Shown: piece after piece, positions 1-7,298 of the stretch
How positions within the stretch are numbered: position 1 is the stretch's first letter
How the letters are laid out: every line of letters starts with the position of its first letter
Assembly: GCF_020532805.1 (NCBI RefSeq)
Contig: NZ_MQTQ01000031.1
Span: 1-40,615, forward strand
Source of the DNA: Arthrobacter sp. SO5
Lineage (GTDB): Bacteria; Actinomycetota; Actinomycetes; Actinomycetales; Micrococcaceae
DNA: 40,615 bases
Reading direction: 5' to 3'
Program-made: the position numbers and the translations under genes
Notes under the pieces: generated by a model
The model's database searches: none
Seen by the model: the letters and a program-made list of their open reading frames with translations, nothing else
What the model was told of the DNA's origin: nothing

Positions 1-179
1 ACCACCGCCAGCGTCCCCCGGCTCCGCCCCGCGACGGCCCCGGACACCAGCCCGCCCACGCCCGCGGCGAGGCCGCGCACGGGGGTCCGGATCAGGGCCT
101 TGCGGAACGGCGTCAGGTCACGGGTGTCGCGGTAAAGGACGGCGTGCTGGGGTGCGGATTCTGCGGGTCCGACGCTCAT
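1..179 (-). CDS. Unidentified protein, N-terminal part only
   Basis: Open frame running off the left edge of the window; 59 codons are visible. The visible protein begins MSVGPAESAPQHAVLYRDTR and continues with a basic stretch and then a Gly/Ala/Val-rich segment that could be amphipathic or membrane-associated. I do not recognise a family from this fragment. An in-frame ATG also exists at 188, but the ATG at 179 is preferred because a TAGCAT element (187-192 read on the minus strand) ends exactly seven bases upstream of it, the spacing seen at many other starts here. The gene is transcribed away from the S10 peptidase, with only 26 bases between the two start codons. Confidence 0.5.
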   Translation of the reverse strand, partial: MSVGPAESAPQHAVLYRDTRDLTPFRKALIRTPVRGLAAGVGGLVSGAVAGRSRGTLAV

Positions 180-186
180 GTAATCC

Positions 187-199
187 ATGCTAGTAGGCT
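187..199. promoter_or_regulatory. Overlapping divergent -10 elements for two leaderless genes
   Basis: The plus-strand hexamer TAGGCT (194-199) lies six bases before the ATG at 206. The minus-strand hexamer TAGCAT (187-192) lies seven bases before the ATG at 179. Only one base separates the two hexamers, so the two promoters must overlap fully. No convincing -35 elements are visible, which is common in high-GC actinobacteria. Confidence 0.5.
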
Positions 200-205
200 C
201 TGGGC

Positions 206-1663
206 ATGGCTGAACCCTCTGACAACTCATCCGCTTCCGGAACGCCCGCCCCCGGGGCCTCGACGCCGGAGGTCAGCGACGACTTTATCCACCGGCGCCA
301 CACGCTGCCGTCCGGACTGGACTACACGACGACGACGGGCCGGCTGGTGCTGCGCCGCGAAGAAGTGAAGGACGGCAAGGCGGACGGATTCAAGGCCAAA
401 GCCGAGATCTTCGTGGTCAGCTATGTGGCGGACGCCGCCGCCGGGGCCGGTCCCGCAGGCCAGCCCGCCCGGCCTGCCGCGAACCGGCGCCCGGTAGTGT
501 TCGCCTTCAACGGCGGTCCCGGCTCGTCCAGCGTCTGGCTGCACATGGGGCTGCTGGGCCCGCGGATAGTGGACAGCGGGGACGTCGGCAACCTCACCCC
601 TGCGCCCTACGGCGTCGTCGACAATCTCGAAACCATCCTCGAACACGCGGACCTCGTCCTGATCGATCCGGTGAACACCGGCTTCTCCCGTGTTGTGGAG
701 GGCGGCCCGGCCGAGGAATTCCATGCCTTCGTCGAGGACCGCGACCTCGTGGCGGAGGTGGTCCGGCTCTGGACCACCCGCAACAACCGCTGGCTCTCGC
801 CCAAGTACCTCGTGGGCGAGTCCTACGGGACGCTGCGGGCCGTGGCGGTGGCCAAGCGGCTCTTCGACGCGTACGGGATGTCCGTCAACGGCCTGGGCCT
901 GATCTCCACCGTCCTGAACCTCTCCACCCTGAGTTTCCAGCCGGGCAATGACACCCCGTACGCCCTGCACATCCCCACCTACGCCGCGATTGCGCACTAC
1001 CACGGCCGCCACCCGGGCCGGGAGCTCGCCGAGGTGGTGGCGGAGGCGGAGGCGTTCGCGGGCCGGGACTTCGTCTACGCCCTGAGCCAGGGGTCCCGGC
1101 TCAGCGCGGAGGAACTCGACGGCGTCGTGGCCCGGCTGGGCACGCTGACCTCCCTGGGCGAGGACTTCATCCGCCGGACCAACCTGCGGTGGACCTACGG
1201 GGAGTTCGCCGCGGAGCTGCTGCGGGAGCAGGGCCTCACCGTGGGCCGGATCGACGGCCGGTTCACCCAGCGGCCGGACAACCGACAGCTCTCCGAGAAC
1301 TGGGACGACCCCTCGCTCCGGGCGATCCACGGCCCGTACGCGGCAGCGGTCAACCACTATCTGCGGGCCGAGCTCGGCTACGAGAACGATCTCCCCTTCG
1401 AGGGCGCACCGGTGGACGTCACCGCTGACCTGGAAAGGCTACTCGCCTACAACGCGGAGCTGCGCGTCCATGTGGACTACGGCTACCACGACGGCGCCAC
1501 TCCGCACTTCGCCGCAGAGTACGTCTGGGCGCACATGGACCTGCCGCCGGAGGCCCTCGCACGGTTCACCCACCACTATCACGAGGCCGGCCACATGATG
1601 TACCTGAAGCCGGAGGCCCGGCGCACCCAGCTGGCGGCGCTGCGGGAGTTTGTGACCGTCTAG
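206..1663 (+). CDS. S10 family serine carboxypeptidase
   Basis: A 485-residue protein of the alpha/beta-hydrolase fold S10 peptidase family, which removes C-terminal residues from peptides. Visible family marks are the oxyanion-hole stretch NGGPGSSS near residue 107, the nucleophile elbow GESYGT near residue 209, an Asp in the DYGYHDGATPHF stretch, and the catalytic His in YHEAGHMMY near the C-terminus. Length fits the bacterial branch of the family. I see no convincing signal peptide: the N-terminus is hydrophilic and Pro/Ser-rich, so the bacterial protein is probably cytoplasmic. The ATG at 206 has no Shine-Dalgarno but sits six bases after TAGGCT, indicating a leaderless mRNA. Its 3' end converges on the DUF456 gene. 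Confidence 0.88.
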   Translation: MAEPSDNSSASGTPAPGASTPEVSDDFIHRRHTLPSGLDYTTTTGRLVLRREEVKDGKADGFKAKAEIFVVSYVADAAAGAGPAGQPARPAANRRPVVFAFNGGPGSSSVWLHMGLLGPRIVDSGDVGNLTPAPYGVVDNLETILEHADLVLIDPVNTGFSRVVEGGPAEEFHAFVEDRDLVAEVVRLWTTRNNRWLSPKYLVGESYGTLRAVAVAKRLFDAYGMSVNGLGLISTVLNLSTLSFQPGNDTPYALHIPTYAAIAHYHGRHPGRELAEVVAEAEAFAGRDFVYALSQGSRLSAEELDGVVARLGTLTSLGEDFIRRTNLRWTYGEFAAELLREQGLTVGRIDGRFTQRPDNRQLSENWDDPSLRAIHGPYAAAVNHYLRAELGYENDLPFEGAPVDVTADLERLLAYNAELRVHVDYGYHDGATPHFAAEYVWAHMDLPPEALARFTHHYHEAGHMMYLKPEARRTQLAALREFVTV

Positions 1664-1716
1664 GCCGTGGCGGGCCCCAGCCACACACGGGAGTAAGCGG
1701 GCAGGAACGCAGCGCA

Positions 1717-1741
1717 GCGGCCGTGATGGCTGTCCGGCCGC
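1717..1741. terminator. Hairpin between convergent genes
   Basis: GCGGCCG (1717-1723) pairs perfectly with CGGCCGC (1735-1741) around an 11-base loop. It lies in the 84-bp gap between the S10 peptidase and the DUF456 gene, which converge. There is no T-tract on either side, so it would be a U-less terminator if it is one. Confidence 0.4.
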
Positions 1742-1747
1742 ACTCAG

Positions 1748-2248
1748 CTAGGCAGCGGCGGCGGCCCAGAGACCGATCACCCACGTGCTCGCGGCGAGGC
1801 AGGCAAGCCCGAACTCGGCGATCATGCCCAGGCCGGTGGCCTTCAGCGCCGCCCAGCTGGACGCCACGGCGGTGCGCAGTACGCGCGTGCGGTGCAGCTC
1901 GCTGAGCAGCAATCCGGCGGCGAAGCCCACAAACAAGCCCACGACCGGGATGATGAACATTCCGACCACGCCCAGGACCAGCCCGGCGATGACCGAGCGG
2001 CCCGGGATCTTGTGCTCCCTGAGTCTGCGGCCCGTCAGGACCGCGCCGGCCGCCATCCCGGCCAGGACAAAGACCAAGCCAATGCCGAACACCACCCAGC
2101 CGGTGGTTCCGGCGCCGCCCCAGATGGCCCAGGCCAGCAGGCTGAGTCCGATCAGGGTGCTGCCGGGGAGCACAGGGATGATGGTGCCCGCGACGCCGAC
2201 CAGGATGGCGAGGCCGCAAAGAATTGTCACAACAGTCTCGGGGTTCAT
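1748..2248 (-). CDS. DUF456 family membrane protein
   Basis: A 166-residue very hydrophobic protein. It begins MNPETVVTILCGLAILVGVA, followed by a GTIIPVLPGS motif typical of DUF456 proteins, and has several membrane-spanning segments (about residues 5-25, 30-45, 50-70, 85-115 and 145-163). A short charged loop containing RRLREHKIPGR lies near residue 75. The Gly-rich helices recall glycine-zipper segments of this family. The function of DUF456 is not established. The start ATG at 2248 has no Shine-Dalgarno but follows TAGACT by six bases (leaderless). It lies 39 bp downstream of the malic enzyme gene on the same strand but appears to have its own promoter. Confidence 0.8.
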   Translation of the reverse strand: MNPETVVTILCGLAILVGVAGTIIPVLPGSTLIGLSLLAWAIWGGAGTTGWVVFGIGLVFVLAGMAAGAVLTGRRLREHKIPGRSVIAGLVLGVVGMFIIPVVGLFVGFAAGLLLSELHRTRVLRTAVASSWAALKATGLGMIAEFGLACLAASTWVIGLWAAAAA

Positions 2249-2254
2249 TGCCCC

Positions 2255-2260
2255 AGTCTA
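2255..2260 (-). promoter_or_regulatory. -10 element of leaderless DUF456 gene
   Basis: Read on the minus strand the hexamer is TAGACT, followed by six bases and the ATG at 2248. No clear -35 element is visible. Confidence 0.4.
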
Positions 2261-2287
2261 TGGTTCGGGACGGCGGCTGCTCGGCGG

Positions 2288-3499
2288 CTACTCGGCTTCA
2301 ACCGCGGCGGCAACCGCGGCGGCAACGGCCGGAGCCACCCGCGGGTCCAGCGGGCTGGGCACGATGTAGTCCGCGGAGAGGTCTTCCTCGGCCAGGGCGG
2401 CGATGGCGCGGGCCGCAGCCAGCTTCATCGCCGGGGTGATCCGCCGCGCGCCGGCGTCGAGAGCTCCGCGGAAGATGCCCGGGAATGCGAGAACGTTGTT
2501 GATCTGGTTCGGGAAGTCGCTGCGCCCGGTGGCGACGACGGCCGCGTACTTGCGCGCGACCTCCGGAAGGACTTCGGGATCCGGGTTGGACAGGGCGAAA
2601 ACGATCGAGTCCTGGTTCATCAGCGCCAGGTGCTCCTCGGCCAGCTTGGACGAGGAGACGCCGATGAACACGTCTGCTTCGAGCAGCGCGTCGGCGGGGC
2701 CGCCGGAGACGTTGCGCGGGTTGCCGCTGCTGGCCAGCTGGGCCTTCTTGCCGGCGGGATCGGCGGCGATGTCCGCGCGGCCGCTGTTGATGACCCCGCG
2801 GGAGTCCAGCAACACCACGTCAGTGATGCCGGCGGCCAGGAGCATCTGGGCGACGGCGATCCCGGCCGCGCCGGCGCCGGATACCACCACCCGCAGCTTC
2901 TCAAGTCCGCGTCCGGTCACCTTCGCCGCGCCGGTCAGGGCGGCGAGGACCACGACCGCGGTGCCGTGCTGGTCATCATGCATGACCGGGCAATCCAGGG
3001 CCTCGATGAGCTTGTCCTCGAGCTCGAAGCAGCGCGGTGCCGAGACGTCCTCGAGGTTGACGGCGCCGAAGCTCGGGCGCAGCCGGACCAGGGTTTCGAC
3101 GATCTCGTCGACGTTGGTGGTGTTGAGGACCAGGGGGATGGAGTCGAGGCCGCCGAACGCCTTGAACAGGGCGGACTTGCCTTCCATCACGGGCAGCGAC
3201 GCGCTCGCGCCGATGTCGCCGAGGCCCAGGACGGCCGTGCCGTCACTGACGACCACAACGAGGCGCTGGGCCCACGTGAGGGTCTTGGCGAGTTCCGGGT
3301 TGGCGGCGATGGCGCGGCTGACCTGGGCGACTCCGGGCGTGTAGGCGATGGATAGGTCGCGCTTGCTGGCAAGCGGCACGGTGCTGGAAATCGACAGCTT
3401 GCCGCCCTGGTGGGAGGCGAAGATTTCCTCGTCACTGAGTGCGGTGAGGGGCTCGGCGGGGGAAGTGGCGTGGGCGGAATTCATCGTTTCAGTGGACAC
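2288..3499 (-). CDS. NAD(P)-dependent malic enzyme
   Basis: A 403-residue short-form bacterial malic enzyme, which oxidatively decarboxylates malate to pyruvate and CO2 in the cytoplasm. The N-terminal malic domain carries the YTPGVA motif (catalytic Tyr), VSDGTAVLGLGDIG and the metal-binding HDDQHGTA segment. The C-terminal Rossmann domain has GAGAAGIA followed by the conserved LSNPDPEVLP and the terminal PLDPRV motif. The start is GTG at 3499, with an AGGAG-type ribosome site eight bases upstream; an ATG six codons inside is a weaker option. The last residues are an Ala/Val repeat caused by a tandem 12-base repeat around 2300-2325. The promoter region upstream is unusually long and contains a palindrome (see 3730-3747). 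Cofactor preference cannot be read safely. Confidence 0.92.
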   Translation of the reverse strand: MSTETMNSAHATSPAEPLTALSDEEIFASHQGGKLSISSTVPLASKRDLSIAYTPGVAQVSRAIAANPELAKTLTWAQRLVVVVSDGTAVLGLGDIGASASLPVMEGKSALFKAFGGLDSIPLVLNTTNVDEIVETLVRLRPSFGAVNLEDVSAPRCFELEDKLIEALDCPVMHDDQHGTAVVVLAALTGAAKVTGRGLEKLRVVVSGAGAAGIAVAQMLLAAGITDVVLLDSRGVINSGRADIAADPAGKKAQLASSGNPRNVSGGPADALLEADVFIGVSSSKLAEEHLALMNQDSIVFALSNPDPEVLPEVARKYAAVVATGRSDFPNQINNVLAFPGIFRGALDAGARRITPAMKLAAARAIAALAEEDLSADYIVPSPLDPRVAPAVAAAVAAAVEAE

Positions 3500-3799
3500 G
3501 TCGTTGTCTCCTGGGGCTCACCGTGGCATACGGCTCGTGGAAGCTCAAGCACGGGGATGCTCAAGATGGTCGGGGGTCCTCGGCCGCGGCCCAAGGTTGG
3601 CGGGCCGGCGGTGAGGCTCCGGTGTGTACTGGCGGCATGGCCGTTCCGGTTCTGCAATGGTAAACAAAGCTGCGGGCAGGAGGCGTGGCACAGGACACAG
3701 TCGGAGCCCTGGTGAAACGTTCCCCCTGGCTTATATGTGAGTCACATCACCAGAATGTGGCTCTTTCCGCCAGCCGAATCCCGGATTGGTCTAGACCGG
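3500..3799. other. 300-bp intergenic region: long leader of malic enzyme gene
   Basis: No convincing protein gene lies here. It holds a promoter-like TATAAG with an overlapping palindrome (3730-3747) and then about 220 bases of leader before the malic enzyme start. Within the leader, the minus strand has a possible 25-codon upstream ORF starting MPPVHTGASP at about 3638 and ending at about 3561, with only a weak ribosome site. I recognise no known riboswitch. Confidence 0.4.
3730..3747 (-). promoter_or_regulatory. Promoter with overlapping palindromic operator (malic enzyme)
   Basis: On the minus strand the hexamer TATAAG (3730-3735) resembles a -10 element. The perfect palindrome ATGTGAGTCACAT (3735-3747, arms ATGTGA/TCACAT around one central base) sits directly upstream, in the spacer where a repressor dimer would block RNA polymerase. 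The central spacer is too short for a CRP-type site. Confidence 0.45.
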
Positions 3800-4483
3800 T
3801 TACGCCGCTTCCCTGCTCCGTGTCAGCAGCCAGCAGGCCCGCTTCAGGTCTTCCTCTGCCTCGAAGAGCGAGAGCCGGCGGCAGCGGACGGACTGGACCA
3901 ATCCGGTGACGGCCAGCAGCAGCACCCTCGAGATGGCGGCATCGCGGCTGACGGAAGTGACCGCGGCCTCCGCGGCGGAGTCAATCTCGCGGAGCAGCCG
4001 CGTCGTGTCCGTGTCCTTGACGTAGACGGCCTTGTTCAGGCACTGCTCGACGGCGGGCTGCATGAGGCGCATGTGAAAGATCTCCATCACGACGCCGGCA
4101 ACGGCGTGGGCCGTGACCCCGCCGGCATCGCCGCCCGCGGACTGTCCTGCGGACCGCCCTGCCGAGCGTCCTGCCTTCCGGTTGGCGGAGCTGGCCTCGG
4201 AGGCGGCACCGGCGGACGCACCCGGGGAAGAGTGGGCCGCCAACAGTTCCGCGAGCTGCTTGCGGTACAGGGCGAGCACCAGCTGGGTCGCAGAGGGAAA
4301 GTACCGGTACAGGGTGCCGAGCGGTACATCGGCCTTGGCCGCGACCTCGGAAAGGACCACGGAGTCCAGGCCCTTGCGGGCAAACCCGGCGGCAACATCC
4401 AGGATCCGGGTGCAGCGGAGCCTCTGCCGGGGCAGGGTGGGCGGAGGGGCCATCGGTGGAAGTTCTGAGTGGAATTCAGGCAT
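3800..4483 (-). CDS. TetR family transcriptional regulator, KstR-like
   Basis: A 227-residue TetR-type repressor. The N-terminal helix-turn-helix runs from RILDVAAGFARKG through VAAKADVPLGTLYRYFPSA (about residues 26-66). The helical C-terminal part, with AVYVKDTD and the terminal LLTRSREAA region, resembles the KstR subfamily that senses acyl-CoA or sterol-CoA ligands; this is a judgement by eye. A low-complexity Ala/Gly/Ser insert with a repeated (R/Q)SAG unit lies at about residues 86-123 and is unusual for the family. An upstream in-frame GTG at 4561 exists, but a -10-like TATAGT overlaps it, so I prefer the ATG at 4483. It follows the MFS transporter gene on the same strand, so it may control that transporter or the malic enzyme gene downstream. 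No sterol catabolism genes are nearby. Confidence 0.82.
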   Translation of the reverse strand: MPEFHSELPPMAPPPTLPRQRLRCTRILDVAAGFARKGLDSVVLSEVAAKADVPLGTLYRYFPSATQLVLALYRKQLAELLAAHSSPGASAGAASEASSANRKAGRSAGRSAGQSAGGDAGGVTAHAVAGVVMEIFHMRLMQPAVEQCLNKAVYVKDTDTTRLLREIDSAAEAAVTSVSRDAAISRVLLLAVTGLVQSVRCRRLSLFEAEEDLKRACWLLTRSREAA

Positions 4484-4559
4484 CAGCAGCGTTCCGGGGT
4501 CGGTATTCTCGGCAGCCGGGAGGGATTCCCCCGCAGCGCTGCCGCGGCAATTGCCGTCC

Positions 4560-4565
4560 ACTATA
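4560..4565 (-). promoter_or_regulatory. Possible -10 element for the KstR-like regulator
   Basis: TATAGT on the minus strand, in the 74-bp gap downstream of the MFS gene. Transcription would begin near 4553, inside the longest possible reading frame of the regulator, which argues for the internal start at 4483. The -35 match (TTACCG about 15 bases upstream) is poor. Confidence 0.3.
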
Positions 4566-4634
4566 CGGCACGCTCCCGGGCGGTAAGCCGGTCATATGAA
4601 GCCCCCGGGGAACCCGGGCGGAAGCTGGCTGAAG

Positions 4635-5951
4635 TCAGTCCACACCCTTGATCTTGACGACAAAAACGGCCCCCAGCAGTCCGATCACCGCAGCCGCCAC
4701 GTACAGCGAGACATAGCCACCCCACAGCGTCACGAAGGGGAAGGCGATGAGCGGCGCGAGGACCTGCGGCAAGGAACTGGCGATGTTGATGACCCCCAGA
4801 TCCTTGCCGCGGCTCAGCGCGGTGGGCAGTACCTCCGTGATGAGGGCGAAGTCCACGGCCAGGTAGCAGCCGAAGCCGATTCCCAGCACGGAGGCGCCGA
4901 CCAGGGCGCCGGTCCAGGTGGGGGCGAAGGCCAGGATCAGCGACGCCACCGCGATGATGGCGGAGGAGGTGATCACGAGAGGCTTGCGCCTCCCCATCCG
5001 GTCACTCAGCGGGCCGCCGATGACGCTGGTGATGATCACCATGACGGCGTAGAGGCCTGTCAGGATCAGGACACCGAACTCCGGGGCCATGCCCTGCGTT
5101 TCTTCAAGGCGGACCGCGTCCTTGAGGAAGAACAGCAGATAAAGGGTGACCATGTGGTTGCCGATGTTCACCAGAAGCCGGGTCAGCCACGCCCAGGCAA
5201 AGTCCGGGTACAGTGCGGGCGAGATCCAGAACCCCTTCACGAAGGCGGCCAGGCTGAGCGGCGGCCGCGCCTGTGCGGGGAGCGGGACGTCGTCGTTCGT
5301 GAAGAAGTACAGCACGACGCCGGCAAGCAGCGCCACGGCACAGACCAGGTAGCCAACGGCGAAGTTTCCCGTGACGGCTGCCGCGATCACCGCACCGATC
5401 AGGATGCCGACGGTCTGGCCCATCGCCGCCAGGCCGCCCACCGTGCCGCGCTGCGGCACCGGCACCCGGTCAGGGATGGCTGCGGTGATGGCGGCGTAGG
5501 CGCCGTTGCAACCGGCCTGCACGAGGCACCAGAGCAGGGCCATGATGGCGACGTTCGGCGCCCCGCCCAGGGCGATGAGGGCCGCGGCTCCCAGGATCGC
5601 ACCAAAGAGCACCCACGGCACGCGCCGGCCCATCCGCGAGCTGGTCCGGTCGCTGAACGCACCGAAGAGGGGGTTGGCCACGAGGGACACAGCGGCACCC
5701 GCACCGGTGACCAGAGCCAGGATGGCCTCCTTGTCCCCTTCGCTGAAGGAGGCTGCCTGCTGGCCGAGGAGAACCTGGATAGGGCCGAAAAAGGCTGCGT
5801 TGATGCCGACGTTGACCAGCACCACGCCCGTGGTCCAGACGGGCCGGACGCGTCGCTCCGGTTCGGCGAGCGCCAAAGCCTCCGGGCCCGCCGCGGCATT
5901 GCCTGCGGGGGAAGGGTCCGGAGCTGCTCCGGGTAGGTCGGACAGGCTCAT
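4635..5951 (-). CDS. MFS transporter
   Basis: A 438-residue, 12-helix major facilitator superfamily protein of the inner membrane. The loop motif FGAFSDRTSSRMGRRVPW between helices 2 and 3 and the repeat GGPLSDRMGRRKPL in the second half are classical MFS marks. The soluble N-terminus is Pro/Ala-rich. Substrate is unknown; the double SDR..GRR pattern is shared with sugar and glycoside transporters but is not diagnostic. I chose ATG 5951, preceded by a GGGGGGAAC ribosome site. An in-frame ATG at 6071 also has a fair ribosome site (AGAGGA, six bases) and would add 40 residues containing a hydrophobic stretch, so the start is not settled. It is followed by the TetR gene on the same strand, a common transporter-regulator pairing. 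Confidence 0.85.
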   Translation of the reverse strand: MSLSDLPGAAPDPSPAGNAAAGPEALALAEPERRVRPVWTTGVVLVNVGINAAFFGPIQVLLGQQAASFSEGDKEAILALVTGAGAAVSLVANPLFGAFSDRTSSRMGRRVPWVLFGAILGAAALIALGGAPNVAIMALLWCLVQAGCNGAYAAITAAIPDRVPVPQRGTVGGLAAMGQTVGILIGAVIAAAVTGNFAVGYLVCAVALLAGVVLYFFTNDDVPLPAQARPPLSLAAFVKGFWISPALYPDFAWAWLTRLLVNIGNHMVTLYLLFFLKDAVRLEETQGMAPEFGVLILTGLYAVMVIITSVIGGPLSDRMGRRKPLVITSSAIIAVASLILAFAPTWTGALVGASVLGIGFGCYLAVDFALITEVLPTALSRGKDLGVINIASSLPQVLAPLIAFPFVTLWGGYVSLYVAAAVIGLLGAVFVVKIKGVD

Positions 5952-6037
5952 GTGGTTCCCCCCGGAACTGATGGTCAGGCTGAAGATCAGTGTGTGGGGC
6001 AAGACTACCGCGGCGAATCCGGCTGCGGTGGAACCGA

Positions 6038-6068
6038 TTGAGGCAATTCCGGCGCCGGCCCGTAATGT
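6038..6068 (+). promoter_or_regulatory. Possible promoter of nuclease-like lipoprotein gene
   Basis: TTGAGG (6038-6043) and TAATGT (6063-6068) are separated by 19 bases, giving a leader of about 40-50 bases before the lipoprotein start. The element lies in the divergent gap shared with the MFS gene. Confidence 0.35.
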
Positions 6069-6113
6069 CATCTCCGATCCTCTGACCTGGAGGAATCATC
6101 TGCACTCATTCCA

Positions 6114-7217
6114 ATGGGGGAATACGTTTTGTTGTCATCACTAACGGGTCATGGCGCCCGTATCAAAGCCGCCGGGCTGGCTGTTGCCGCCGCCCTGGCA
6201 CTTGGCGGCTGCGGGACCGGGACCGGGACCGGGACCGGGGAAACTGCCGCCACGGCTGATGCCGCCCCGGCTACGGACCACGCCGTCGTCGTCAGGGTCA
6301 TCGACGGAGACACCTTCACGGCCACCGTTGGCGGCGAAGAGAAGACCGTCCGCCTCCTGAATGTGGACACGCCGGAAACGAAGGATCCCAATGCCCCGGT
6401 CGAGTGCCTGGGCCCGGAGGCCACCAAGGAGCTTGAGCAACTCCTGCCGGTAGGCACCACGGTCAGGCTGGAACTCGACGTGGAGCCGCTGGACAAGTAC
6501 GGCCGGACCCTCGCCGGCGTCTTCGGCCCGGGTGACGTGCTCGTCAATGCCGAGGTCGCCCGGCTGGGCCTCGGCGTCCCCGTCGTCTTCGAACCCAACA
6601 AGAAGTTCTATCCGCCGGTAGCAGCCGCCTTTGACGAGGCCAGAACCCGCGGCGCGGGACTCAACTCGGCCTCGATCGCCTGCCTTCCGGCGCAACAGAT
6701 TGAACAAGCGGCCAAGGCAATCGAGACGGCGGTGGCCGGACCGCTCGCCGGAACGGCCGAAGACCTCGACAAAAGCCACGATGGCCTGGTCACCGCGCTC
6801 GCCACGATCACAGCACTGAAGGCTGCTGCCAGCGCCAAGAGCCACGTCCACTGGGGCGCCTACAAACCGGACCAGCTGGGAGGCCTGCTGCGTCGCCTGG
6901 ACTCGGCGGCAGCCGCGGGGAACGCCAGGCAGACGGCGATAGCGGCCAAGAAGAAGGATCTCGAGGGTGCCGCTGCTGCCGAAACTGCCCGCCAGGCGGC
7001 CGCGGCCTCTGCCGAAGCGGCGGCCGCAGCGGAAGCCGAACGCATCCGGAACCTTCCGCCGGCTCCGCCACCCTATGTCCCGCCGGTCTATGTTCCGCCC
7101 GTCCCGGCGCCCTATGTTGCGCCGCCTGCCCCGGCACCCAATCCCTACCCGGGATACAACGGTCCTCGCTGTTACGCCCCCGGTGGCAAGACGTGGACAC
7201 CGTGTAGTAAGAAGTAG
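6114..7217 (+). CDS. Thermonuclease-family (SNase-like) lipoprotein
   Basis: A 367-residue predicted lipoprotein. A hydrophobic N-terminal helix ends in the lipobox LALGGC, so the protein should be anchored outside the membrane. A run of Gly-Thr dipeptides follows. The staphylococcal-nuclease domain has VVRVIDGDTF (about residue 58), VRLLNVDTPET and YGRTLAGV (about residue 129), so the Asp, Arg and Glu catalytic positions look intact. A helical Ala-rich region follows (about 185-310). The tail is Pro/Tyr-rich with repeated PPYVPPVYVPP units and two Cys residues near the end. ATG 6114 has no ribosome site; GGGGGAA just inside it is well placed for a TTG start at 6129 (362 residues), which I consider equally likely. 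A strong hairpin follows the stop codon. Confidence 0.85.
   Translation: MGEYVLLSSLTGHGARIKAAGLAVAAALALGGCGTGTGTGTGETAATADAAPATDHAVVVRVIDGDTFTATVGGEEKTVRLLNVDTPETKDPNAPVECLGPEATKELEQLLPVGTTVRLELDVEPLDKYGRTLAGVFGPGDVLVNAEVARLGLGVPVVFEPNKKFYPPVAAAFDEARTRGAGLNSASIACLPAQQIEQAAKAIETAVAGPLAGTAEDLDKSHDGLVTALATITALKAAASAKSHVHWGAYKPDQLGGLLRRLDSAAAAGNARQTAIAAKKKDLEGAAAAETARQAAAASAEAAAAAEAERIRNLPPAPPPYVPPVYVPPVPAPYVAPPAPAPNPYPGYNGPRCYAPGGKTWTPCSKK
6213..6236 (+). repeat. Hexanucleotide tandem repeat (GGGACC)4
   Basis: Four perfect copies of GGGACC directly after the lipobox cysteine codon of the nuclease-like lipoprotein. They encode alternating Gly and Thr. Because the unit is six bases, copy-number changes would alter linker length without breaking the frame. 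Confidence 0.9.
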
Positions 7218-7224
7218 TCCAAGG

Positions 7225-7267
7225 CCCCGGGACTCGTGGATCCACCATGGATCTGCGAGTCTCGGGG
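7225..7267 (+). terminator. Long stem-loop after nuclease-like lipoprotein gene
   Basis: CCCCGGGACTCG (7225-7236) pairs with CGAGTCTCGGGG (7256-7267) with one G-U pair. The stem continues through two G-U wobbles into GATCC/GGATC (7239-7243 / 7249-7253), closing on a five-base loop. That makes about 19 consecutive pairs in RNA. No U-tract follows, fitting the I-shaped terminators described in actinobacteria. It separates the lipoprotein gene from rraA. Confidence 0.65.
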
Positions 7268-7298
7268 GTAACGTCCGCACCAGAGCCAGGGAGAACCA

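Noticed and set aside
1892..3355. Long plus-strand open frame opposite the malic enzyme and DUF456 genes
   Set aside because: The translated protein is compositionally extreme and matches no family; the opposite strand encodes a clear malic enzyme.
3735..3747. Possible CRP/GlxR site (TGTGA...TCACA)
   Set aside because: The half-sites are separated by one base instead of the six needed for CRP-family dimers. Kept only as an unassigned palindrome.
6089..6094. GGAGGA on the plus strand as a ribosome site for the nuclease-like gene
   Set aside because: No ATG, GTG or TTG follows within a usable distance; the sequence pairs with a nearby CCTC and may simply be part of a small hairpin.
6213..6236. 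Phase-variable repeat switching the gene on and off
   Set aside because: The unit is six bases, so gain or loss of copies keeps the frame; only linker length could vary.
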